From: Sodiomyces alkalinus F11
Taxonomy: Eukaryota; Ascomycota; Sordariomycetes; Glomerellales; Plectosphaerellaceae
Assembly: GCF_003711515.1 (NCBI RefSeq)
Contig: NW_021167090.1
Coordinates: 1,135,606 to 1,199,605, forward strand
Length of the DNA: 64,000 nucleotides
Direction of reading: 5' to 3'
Position numbers and translations under genes: made by a program. This document shows positions 54,669-64,000 of the stretch, one piece after another; position 1 is the first letter of the stretch; each line of letters begins with the position of its first letter. The notes under the pieces were generated by a model that saw only the letters and a program-made list of their open reading frames with translations, did not search any database and was not told the origin of the DNA.

Positions 54669-56500
54669 TTATGCTGTAACAAGACGTTGGAAGACCAAGC
54701 TAGGGTTGTATTTTTCTTGGATCTCGTGCAGCCGTCTCACATTTTCTTTGCCGTAGGATGCATCATGCAATAGCTGCTTGCCTGCCGTCAGAATAAGGCA
54801 GCATGCTGTTGTGCCGTCTTTGTCAGTAACTCTGGCCAAGACTGAGCGGGCGTATCTATTATGGGAATGGGACATGGAAACAATCTAGTTTCACATACAT
54901 GTGGGGGAAGAGAACATCCCGACTCTTAGCCTCCACCTGAAGAGTACGAATGAAGACGTCCCATGCTGGGAATACCTCGTCAATGTCACTCTCGTTGTCG
55001 AACTGCAAGAACTGCAACCCGAGGTAGAATACTAGTCGTCAAGTTTGTTAGTGATAGTGTACTCATACTGCAACTGGATGCTTTGACGAATTACGTACCT
55101 GTCAGGTTTTCGCCTGGTCTCGCCCGGTCAAGACCAACAGGATTGTTCTTTCCAGCTTTCTCGATGGCGCTTGGGGGAATGGGCATAACAGTATGCAGGC
55201 CAAAAAGTCCCTCGATGTGCGAGAAGCTGGAATAGAATTGGGAAAACCTGTCAAGAAGGAAACTCAAGTAATCCACACAGTAAATGTATAATGGGTTTGT
55301 CTAAAAGCAAAGTCAGTCACTGGGCCACTATGGTTCTGGACGGACCAGTGGACTGTAGCATAACTAGCAGCCACACGGGCACTTACATAAACCGGATATC
55401 CATTGGCGCAAGTATACGAATATCCCGAGTTCGTGCTAAAGCCTCGTGGACCGCCAACCATGGCCGCCTTAATAGACTGCCTCTCCTCTTCCGTCACTAC
55501 TTCATATCGCGGGCCGCTAAGCAACCGTTTGGTAGACTTGACCTTGAGACCGTCAGGAAACCCCGCCACAAGTTCTGTAGCCAAGTCATGGTATGTCCTG
55601 TACTTAATCGTTGAGTCCGAATGCTCCACGTCAAGCCACGGCTGCAGAGCTCGCGGCAAGGCAACTGCCTCTTGGTTATACACGATCGGAGAGAAGCCGT
55701 ATGTAGTGTTCAAAGTACCGTCGTAGATATAGGCGGGCAAAATATGAATATCGGGGGTCTCGACGGAAGTCTTAACTTGGTACTGGTCCTTCAGAGTATC
55801 CAGTGTGTGCGGCGGAAATGTCACCCGGCCGCCGCATAAACCCTTCTAAGGAAATATCTCTTAGGTGATATGGGTCACGAGGCCAAAATTATTTGAACCC
55901 CCCTTTAGCGCCCAGTACAGATCGGGATTGATAGACGGGTTAGCCTCCACGATGGTGCCGTTACAGAGTACTACCCGATAGCCGGCCACGTTATCAACGT
56001 CTAAACCGCGCTCGTTGGCAAAGTATGAGAAGCCGCCTGTAAGGGCTAGGCCGGTTCCGACGCTGGCGAAGCGACCGGCCACAACCATGTAGCCTTACGG
56101 TTCAATGGCTTTATAGACCTGACCTATTATGTTACCAGACCCATACTAATAGTAACCGTCTCATTGTCGCTGTCGAGTGTAATATCATTGACGTTCCTCA
56201 TGCTTATGAGAATGCCGTCGTCGATATTAGCCGCTCCCCGAATGGCACTGTGACTACCGCCGCGGATGGCGAAGGGGCAATTATGTTTATACAATATGGA
56301 AACGGCCTCTGACACTTCTTCCGTGGAACTGGGGAGAAAGACACAAGTAGGATCAAGCCATTCCGTAGCAGCTTTTTAGCAAAAGAGCAGAGAGGTGTCA
56401 GCGACTTAGCGTTTAGAATCACACAAGGACTCCAAAGTTTCACAGACCAAGGTTTAAACTTTGAACTTTAAGATTGGATTGTGAGAAGGAAACGAGGACA
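54669..56500 (-). pseudogene. BBE-like FAD-linked oxidase, inactivated
   Basis: Pieces in order on the minus strand match a berberine-bridge-enzyme-like oxidase. They are F-L-P-S-S-T-E-E-V, then A-I-R-G-G-S-H-S-A-I-R-G (FAD-binding part with the His), then V-A-G-R-F-A-S-V-G-T-G and G-G-S-N-N-F-G-L-V-T. A middle part and the C-terminal Y-G-K-E-N-V-R-R-L-x-x-I-Q-E-K-Y-N-P follow, ending at the stop at 54669. The frame is interrupted by a one-base shift at about 56139-56143 and by in-frame stops TAA at 56095-56097, TAA at 55861-55863 and TAG at 55846-55848. A 33-bp reading of the last two as an intron is too short to accept. Normal family members oxidise alcohols or close rings with covalently bound FAD. 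The 5' limit is approximate. As written it cannot give a full enzyme. Confidence 0.8.
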
Positions 56501-57369
56501 TGGCCAAATGTCGTGGCCGCTTCTAAGACGTGGCTTACACCAAAAGGCAGTACGCTCCTGATAGTAGCGTGAACAAGAGGAACCATCCCGTTGAAACGTG
56601 CTATTCGGGAATACGTTGGCAAGTTCGGTGCACTTAAATGCAGAGGTGCAGAGGTATATTAGAGATACATTCAGTCATTCAACTTAGTTAGCTCAACTAA
56701 TGTCTTAGCTATAGAGTGAAGCATTCCAAATCTGCGGAGTGTACCACTGTCACACAGGTCCAAGACCTGTCACCCGTACTTTGTCTTGGACGGAAGGGAA
56801 AGGGAGCATATACACACGTGGCCACGGCAGCGTGCTGATAGGGGAGAGCCTAACCACTGCACACCAGCGCAAGGAGACAGATGCTGCCAAGGCGAATCAT
56901 GATATGTCGAATATGGATCGCCTTGTTGTAATTGGATAGAGGTGGGGTTTGAAGAGGGGTTGAATCTTGATAATTGATTGATAACATTGAAACCTCCGGG
57001 GAGCCGACGCCGAATGGTCGATTTGATGCTGCACTATCATGTCAATGTCGCGGGACCCAGGAATATTGGTCTCTCCTTTTACTTTCGAACGCGCTGCAGG
57101 TCCCATTGGATATGGATTCCCTCGTAGGATTCGGTCGTGGCCTGAACCGTAAGCTCGGCACCCCACCCTGCTCTGTTCTCCTACCTCGGTACCGTACTCC
57201 GGTCCCGAACGCCGCCCGGTCCTGCTGCAGGGGTTGCCACATACCTCATAAGGTCATCAACCGAGCGCCAATTTAGAGCTACTATCGTCGCATCGGCACA
57301 GCTCAAGCCACGCAGCAAGTTAACCCCCCCCCTCTCTGAACGGTTCAGTGCACGTGTTCTCCTGTCAAA
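56501..57369. other. Spacer upstream of the hydrolase
   Basis: About 870 bp between the oxidase relic and the hydrolase gene, which point away from each other. It contains an eight-C run near 57320-57335. No gene is supported. Confidence 0.5.
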
Positions 57370-58704
57370 ATGCATCTTCGAGCTCTCCTTCCCAGTTTGG
57401 CAGTTCAACTGCTGGCTTGGCCACAAGTCTCCCAGGCGAGAGCCGTAGAAGACAGCCAATATCGTACGTGCAAACCCGCTGTGGCTCGCTTTTCCAGTCG
57501 TATTCTAATGTCATTCCAACTTTAGAGAGAGTCGGGAGAGCCGTGAACGGAACCTCGCCATGCAACCAAACCGCGTTGCCGGTTTGCGAGGAGTTCACTG
57601 TCCCGATTCACGTTGACAAGACGGCTCCTGGCGAGTTCTCCCTCGAGAACTACAACATCAAGTCCCTGTTTGCTTTTGCCGGGAGACAGGTGCTTGTGGA
57701 AGCCGACTATGATATGTCGGTTCGTCTCTGCGAGCCTGCTGCCGGCATTGAGCGCAAAGACACCCTCCAACTTCTACTGCACGGTGCAACTTTTAGTAAA
57801 ATCATGTGGGATTTCCCCTACAAGCCGGAGACTTACAGCTGGACGCGGTTCATGACCAATGCTGGTTACACGACTCTGGCCGTTGATTTCATTGGTTCGT
57901 CTCGCCAGGTCCTCGACGCCCACCCACCCACCACTCCCGTCTCCTTCTTACTCCCTGATCTATGTCCGACTTGTAAACTCCGTCATATGCGCATCACTGA
58001 CACTTGTTCTTACAGGGGTTGGCAACAGTTCCAAGCCTGATGGTCTTTTCGAGGTGCACACTGAAACATTCGTTCAGACTATCCATAACTTCATCCAGAC
58101 CATTCGCGCCGAGGGCTTTATGGGACGGACTTACGACAAAATTGCTATGGCGGGTTTCTCTGTCGGCTCTATCGTCGCTAATAGCATTGCGGACAGGTAC
58201 CCTGACGACGCGGATATAATCGTGCTCCTTGGTGTTACGTGGGACCTTCTCTGGGTTTACCCTGCCTTCCTCTCCGGAATGCAGACGGACGCCGGTGTTA
58301 TTGACCCTGAAAGATGGGGCTACCTCCCGGATTTCTACCAAACTCACCCTAGTATCGAGGCCCGAGAAGTGGCCTGTTTCTGGGGCGAGTTCGACGAAGG
58401 AGCCTTGGAGATGGATTTCGAGACTCGCGACATGGATACTCTTGGCATGGCTATCTCCTTCACTTACCACTTGGTTACCGCTAAGGAGTTCTCGGGTCCT
58501 GTGTTCCTTGGCATCGGCCAGCAGGACACCACGTTCTGCCGGAAGACCTGCGGCAGCCAGCCATACGCCGTGTATGACCGTTTCCCCCAGGCCAACGATC
58601 ACGTTGTCAAGGTCTACGAGAACACCGGCCATGCACTCATGTACCATCATGCTGCTCCCAACCTGTACCGCGATGTTCAGGATTTCTTGGACTCTCACAT
58701 CTAA
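57370..58704 (+). CDS. Secreted alpha/beta hydrolase
   Basis: Exons are 57370..57463, 57526..57894 and 58016..58704 (introns 62 and 121 bp), giving 383 aa. The first about 24 residues form a signal peptide (L-L-P-S-L-A-V-Q-L-L-A-W then a Q-A-R-A cleavage zone). L-L-L-H-G-A-T-F precedes a strand, matching the oxyanion loop of the fold. The nucleophile elbow is A-G-F-S-V-G-S with S203, and a late E-N-T-G-H-A-L carries the likely catalytic His. The protein resembles unnamed secreted fungal alpha/beta hydrolases. In the cluster it might cleave an ester or release a glycosidic or ester-bound product outside the cell, which is inference only. The second donor is GTTCGT, weaker than usual. Confidence 0.85.
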
Positions 58705-59272
58705 GTCTTGATGGAAACATAGCTGTCCAAGTTGTCTGTTTTCGAGACTATCCTCTTTCACTTCTCAAACTCGAGATATGTAACTATCAAGTCCATGGAA
58801 AGTAATCTGTCACGGGATGGAAGTCATACAAATCTCATCAAGCAAAGACTAGCATATTGTTAATAGCCTCACACTTTAGTACCAGACCTTATCCCTGAAC
58901 CGAGAATGAACCTTCAGCGCCTGTTCGGTTGTATGAAGTAAACCTCACTGGAAAGCAAAAGTCTCACATGGAATATGAGCGTGAGATGCTGAGGAATAAA
59001 CGCTATTCAGCCTGGGGGTTGAGGCTTTACGTTGTAAACAGAAGCAGGGGGTGAAGTAGTATAGTAAGTGAGAGGTGTGTGTTACTTTGTCCCACCAACA
59101 CCATGCGCAGTGATATGACTATCATGTAACTAGGACGTCTAACGCCGTGCCGTGAGCATATCAAGACCACACATACCAGGGTCACATTAGTTACAGTGCA
59201 GTCTACTTTATAAGGTACATCTTGTTCTGCCGTTGTATTTCAAGCACTCAGTGGCTACTAGATGGCATCTAT
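58705..59272. other. Convergent 3' spacer
   Basis: About 570 bp between convergent stop codons of the hydrolase and the monooxygenase. No supported feature. Confidence 0.5.
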
Positions 59273-62058
59273 CTACTTCAGGAAGGCGTCAAAGTATTGC
59301 GCGACTCGATCCGTATCAGCCGGGAATGCTGTGATAGAGACCCACAAGTCAGGCCTGACGACGGCAAGCCCACCGGTAGAATGATTAACCCCCCACGTAG
59401 TGTGGGCATCCTCATCAGGCGCCCTGTCATCGTACACGACCGTGGCCCCCTTCGGCAGAGCCGCTTTGATGGCCGACTGGCCCCAATCAGAGCTGCTCTC
59501 CCACTCGAAGGGGAGCCTCTTAACGACAAGCACGACATTGAACCGCTCTTCCCCACCCAGCCTCATATAGAAGCCCTTCGGCTCCGCCAGGTTGGCCAAG
59601 AAAGCATTTACCTGCCGGCGTACCTCGGTGCCGGCTAACGTGGAGGCGAATAACACGAGCTGGAAGCGCGGAGCGCCCGCAAACTTGTCATAGAGGTAAC
59701 CCGTTTCCTTGTCAGAGAAACAGACCCGAGGGTTAGGGGCTCGAACTCCGTTCTTCACTGCAATGGCCGGGGGCTTCCCGCTTGCGGCTTCCACCGGAGG
59801 GGCGATGACAGATTCATCATATCGGCAGTCGACTCCTAGGAGAAACTGGCCGTGGGCCTTGAAGAAGCTGGCGAGGAACTCAAGATCCTTCTTAGGAGCG
59901 GTCTCATCATCTCCGTTGACACCGTGCGCTCCGTTGGGGTTAGGCTGGTCGTACTCCCTCTTCAGGGAGACCGTGTCAGTATGTTCATTCGCACCATTGG
60001 AAGCGGCAACAGCGGCAGCTCTCTTTCTGTCGTCCGCTTCGAGAGATGAAATGTTTCTGAAGTCGGGAAGGGGCAGAGTAGATCCGCAAATGAAGCGCAA
60101 ATAGGTCCCAGAAACCTCGATAATCCGCACAGCATGCTTGCGCCGTTCGGTCTCATAGGTGGGCAAGAGGGCAGCAATGTCAGCACGATCTTTGGCGGCA
60201 AGGCCTATCTTCCATGCGAGATTTGCAGCATCCAGAATAGAAGCGTTTAGCCCGAAAGCTCCCATGACGCTATGGACGTGTCTGAATCGTGGCTTGAGTT
60301 AGAAAGACCTCGCCATTAAGGGGGGGAATGTTGGGTGGGGGGGGGTGGTTGGGGGGGGGGGGGTGGTTGGGTTGACGAACGCAGCATCTCCCACAAGGTG
60401 AACTCGCATATCGGGAGAAGAGTACGACCGGGCCACTCTCTCCGAAACTACCGATTACGTTTGCGTTAGATCGGAACTTTCATATTTCACAAAAGGTTTG
60501 TGTGTAGAAAACCGAGGGGGACGTACTCTTCCAGATGGCAAACCAGCTCAGGGGTGCCCCGAACTTGAGCTTGTAGGGAGCAAAGATGCGATTGGCCTGC
60601 TCGAGGACCTCCTCTGGTGTGATGGAGTGGACGTCCACATTGCCTCCAGATTCTGCAAAAGTCGGGTCACTCGCCTGCCTCGAAGTAGCAATGTGACCGG
60701 TCTGGGAAACGTCCAGCTGAGTGTACAGGCTGGAAGATTTGTCAATTCAATCTCCTTTCATCTCAATCGTTTCCGAGGACTGTCCTAAGGGGAGTGTGGA
60801 CCGTACCGAATGTATCCGTCTTCACGGGGAATAATAACGCAACCGCCGTGCTTCGAGCTGATAACCGATCTGGTCGAAGAGGCCCGTTTTTAGTACAGAA
60901 ACTTCTTAATGCAAGTAACGTCTCAGAGGCAGGGAGTCGCGCGGAGTCTCGTCTTCGGATCCTCGTATAATAACTTACCCAAAGACCCAGGCATGGGGGT
61001 AGTCGGTCTCGAAGATGCAGTCCATAATACCCCAGTAAATATCGGTGCTGACTCCATCAAAGGGGACTTTGAGCGATTTTCGAATGCTGCTGGCCGCTCC
61101 ATCGCTGCCAACGAGGAACTTGGCTCTGATGACCTCTTCTTCGCCCGTACGATTGTTCCGAACCGTAGCGCACACGGGATGCGTCGCGTCTCCGCTCGTC
61201 TCGTCGACTTTGAAATCGCTAACGATGCTGCTCCGTTCGACCAAGACCTTCTGGCGAGCCAAGTCCCGAATATAGATGCGCTCAATCTGGCCCTGGGTGA
61301 TGATGTGCAAGCCGCGGTACCGCGAGTCAGACTGATGAGAACGATTGAAAAGAAGTTTTTTCCCATCCTTATAAAGGGCCGTTCTCTCAATCAAGGGCCC
61401 TTCCTCATGGATTTCGCTGGCTAGTCCCCATAGGGCGACGGTTTCCAGGAATCTGGGTTGGACTCCATCTGCGCGTCCCGCCGTGAGTGGCCCGTCGGCC
61501 TTGTCTGGTGTTTCCGAAAAGTGTTAGCTTCCGAATTTCCGGGACACCGCGCTATGAAGTTTGAACAAGCCGGACACTGGATCTTCTCCGGTCGCGCGAG
61601 ATTGACTATCCTAGCACAGGAGAGCGAAAGTGATTTACCAATGATTCGAAACGACACGCCCTGTCTCGCGAGACTGACGGCGACTTCAAGGCCACTTGGG
61701 CCGGCTATACATAATACTTCTGTGTCAGTGTTTTGTTCTGAACTTGTTAATGAGATGATCGCCGTCCATGATTTTCCTCACCTCCACAGATGAGCACGTC
61801 GACGGCCTTCTCGGGAGCCCACCAAGAGGGGACGCCGTGGGGACTGTTCGTCCCGTCATACAAGGTAGGCCAGTTGCGGACGACGTTGATGCCGAGCGAA
61901 TTATGGCTCGGGGATGAGACCAACTCAACATCGGGCGGCGTAACGTAATCATCGGCGTCAGTCATCTCCTGCCCCTGTGGCCACACCCAAGGCGTGGCAT
62001 CCGAGCTCGGTTGGCGGAAGCCGTTCTCCCACGTGTACCCAGGTAACTTGGTGGCCAT
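59273..62058 (-). CDS. FAD-dependent aromatic monooxygenase (phenol hydroxylase type)
   Basis: Minus-strand exons are 62058..61782, 61704..61639, 61504..60979, 60869..60807, 60729..60527, 60447..60381 and 60281..59273. Six introns (77, 134, 109, 77, 79 and 99 bp) all keep phase and give 736 aa. The N-terminal Rossmann motif is split by the first intron (C-G then A-G-P-S-G-L). The middle DG motif is V-G-S-D-G-A-A-S-S-I-R-K, and the GD motif is L-V-G-D-A-A-H-V-H-S-V-M-G-A-F-G-L-N, split by the last intron. A thioredoxin-like C-terminal domain (about 540-736) completes the phenol 2-monooxygenase layout. Such enzymes hydroxylate phenolic rings with NAD(P)H and O2, so ring hydroxylation of the PKS product is the likely role. 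The last intron has long C runs and a GTTCGT donor. Confidence 0.92.
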
Positions 62059-62799
62059 TATGGGGTGAGTTGCTAAAAGCGGATAAGATCAGCACAACAG
62101 GGGTCATGGCTTGTCGGTAACTCTCGAGTGGAACGAAGAATAGGGGGGGTGGGTGGGGATTAGTGATGGCAGTGCAGTGGGCAGCGGGCAGTGGGCAGCG
62201 CACTGACGGGTGGACACTGGACAACTGGACAGTGCACAGCGGATTTGGTTAAGAACTCTAGTAACGAGTTGGACACAAACAGATCTTCTTCTTTCTCTAC
62301 ACGTTCTTGCAATTCGACGGGTGCATCATTGCCACCCATAATGCACAGTTCATGTAGTGTCTCTTATTGGCAGTGGGACTTGGTCTACGCTGTTTCCCAG
62401 TGCTGGCATTTCCCTGGCCCGAAGTTCTGGCCCCAGGTTCTGGTGTCTGGTCCTGGACGGTCCAAGAGGCCCGCACGGAACTTATACTCGGGTCCCGCGG
62501 CCCCTGGACTGGGGTTCAACGGCGATAACACCGTTCGCGATAGGACTTAAGTCTGCATACGTCAATGGGCCGTGCCTATTTCATGCTCAGCGGGTTTCCA
62601 CTGACGTTGTTTTCCCTCCCCCCCCCCCCCCTGGCAAGATACGGCTCGGCGCACTGGCATCATACCAACGAATTGACAACGCCCCCCTTCTTCGCTTTTG
62701 CATACTAGTCACTCCGCTCGCATACACACACATACAGGCACACATCTCTTCACGCAATTGGTTAGCCCTATCTATTACCAAATCGACATTATTCTCACA
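62059..62799. promoter_or_regulatory. Divergent promoter between the monooxygenase and the O-methyltransferase
   Basis: About 740 bp between divergent start codons. It contains a short GGGCAGTGGGCAGC-type repeat at about 62170-62200 and a 14-C run at 62618-62631. It is a likely shared control region for two tailoring genes. Confidence 0.5.
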
Positions 62800-64000
62800 A
62801 TGGAACGATCGTCCGACCTTGACTGTTCTGAGCTCCTGCAGCTCGGTGAGCTGATCCAGTCTGCCATTGCACGGCTGGTGGCCGCACGCCAAGAAAAGCC
62901 GACCCCTCCCCTTGGCAACGGCACCGCAGGATCGACGGCCACGGATCTTCCCGAATGGCGGGTGTTCGAAGCCCAGCGAACCCTGCTCGCGGCAGTGGGA
63001 TCTCTTACGGAACTCGTTAGCGAGCCGGCCAATCGTGTGCTCGAGGTATCGTCTCAATACTTTGAGGCTCGTGCCTTGCACATCGCTGCCGATGCTCGAA
63101 TTCCCGACATCCTTGCTCGATCTGGCAGCGAGGGTGTTTCCGTCAAGATTCTCGCTTCTGAGATCGGAATCGAGCCACGGAAGCTCTGTAAGCCATTACC
63201 ACTCCCTTTCTCCACGATTGTGGCACTGTAGCCTATGGGGCCTATGAAGCACTTAGGAGAACGCCACTGGCATTGGGGCTCGGTTAAGCACCCGAGCAAA
63301 TTAAACTCTAGGTACGCTAACAAATCGGCCTGTGTCATTCCGCCTTGCCTTCCAGCTCGGGTTATGCGCTGCTTGTGTTCAATCCATATCTTCCAAGAGA
63401 TCGGGCCAGACGTCTTTGCCAACAATACCATCTCGGCCTCGCTCGTCGGCAACGAGCCCCTCCGCGCGTACATTCTGTTATTGTGAGTAATACCTCAACC
63501 CCCCTGACGCTCCTCACTACGCAGTCACTAGTCATTCTATGTCTCAACTTCTATTGGAGGGCAAGGGGGAAAATGATTGAAGATCGAAACTGACACGTCG
63601 ACAGCGGACTTGATCTGTACACGAGCTCCGATTATCTCCCTAAGGCCCTTTACGACTCTACTAAGGGCCCTTCGTACGCTGTCCATGAGACAGCTTGGCA
63701 GGACGCCATAGGAACTGCCAAGCCACGCTGGGACTGGCTGGAAGAGAAGACCAACGTTGCCGCGCTGCAGGAGGGTCGCAACGGCGGCGACGGGTCCAAG
63801 TGCGCCTACCCGGGTGTGTTTGGAAGCGAACTGAAACGGGCAGTCGGCGAACCTGTCGGAGATAAAGATCAAGGTGTGGCTCGTCCAGAGCATGGGATCT
63901 TCAGTTTGGCCATGGTCGGTGGAGGAAGAGTGTTCGGTCGCGCCCATCTCTATGGTGAGAAAGAGGTTCCTTCTCCACCCCCGTTCCAACCTCACCCTCC
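62800..64000 (+). CDS. SAM-dependent O-methyltransferase, 3' partial
   Basis: Exons are 62800..63187, 63356..63482 and 63605..63954; a GTGAGA donor at 63955 opens a further intron that runs off the window. About 288 residues are visible. The N-terminal dimerisation part includes R-A-L-H-I-A-A-D-A-R-I-P-D-I-L-A, then S-A-S-L-V-G-N-E-P-L-R-A-Y. Y-D-S-T-K-G-P-S-Y-A-V-H-E-T-A-W follows, as in fungal plant-type O-methyltransferases near the sterigmatocystin 8-O-methyltransferase group. The visible end is G-G-G-R-V-F-G-R-A-H-L-Y. The SAM-binding and catalytic part lies outside the window. It should methylate a phenolic hydroxyl of the aromatic product, possibly one put on by the neighbouring monooxygenase. 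Confidence 0.85.

Noticed and set aside
55829..55861. Reading the last two stops in the oxidase relic as a 33-bp intron
   Set aside because: Far below the intron sizes in this window, and other lesions upstream would remain.

Overview
This window looks like chromosomal DNA of a filamentous ascomycete (Pezizomycotina, probably Sordariomycetes). The reasons are genes with short GT-AG introns (about 60-170 bp), fungus-specific families (a Zn2Cys6 regulator, a non-reducing polyketide synthase with a SAT domain, an A-T-R reductase), gypsy and DUF3435 relics in AT-rich spacers, and scattered short palindromes built on GGTACCT. I saw no tRNA, rRNA or CRISPR array. Exon borders were read by eye from splice signals, reading phase and family knowledge, not from transcripts.

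Region 1 (1-13,261) is housekeeping: an Ima1-type inner nuclear membrane protein (5' end cut off), a Siw14-like atypical phosphatase with a C-terminal hydrophobic tail, an Hlj1-type ER J-protein, a small two-exon membrane protein, and a MINDY-type deubiquitinase ending in a CaaX box.

Region 2 (about 13,700-23,050) is an accessory island of relics around two nuclease-like genes. It holds a decayed guanylate-kinase-like fragment, a DUF7924-type nuclease-like gene with an apparent frameshift, a disrupted unknown gene, a gypsy integrase/chromodomain relic, a nucleotidyltransferase-like fragment, an intact gene joining a nuclease-like region to a kinase-like domain, and a decayed DUF3435 (tyrosine recombinase) C-terminal part followed by AT-rich DNA.

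Region 3 (23,722-41,231) is metabolic. It starts with a steroid 5-alpha-reductase-family protein. Then come three steps of glycerol use close together: mitochondrial FAD glycerol-3-phosphate dehydrogenase, an aquaglyceroporin and glycerol kinase, followed by a Zn2Cys6 regulator. Uptake, phosphorylation and oxidation of glycerol are therefore encoded within 10 kb. A Golgi-type glycosyltransferase follows.

Region 4 (41,533 to the right edge) is a secondary-metabolite cluster. It contains a nine-exon non-reducing PKS (SAT-KS-AT-PT-ACP-ACP-TE, 2,132 aa), a divergent A-T-R carboxylic acid reductase, an SDR, a BBE-like FAD oxidase broken by several lesions, a secreted alpha/beta hydrolase, a phenol-hydroxylase-type FAD monooxygenase and an O-methyltransferase cut by the window end. 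The simplest reading is that the PKS makes an aromatic acid, the A-T-R enzyme reduces it to an aldehyde or alcohol, and the monooxygenase, methyltransferase, SDR and hydrolase tailor it. No transporter, P450 or pathway regulator is visible, so the cluster probably continues to the right. Several introns here contain unusually long homopolymer tracts, one of 58 G.
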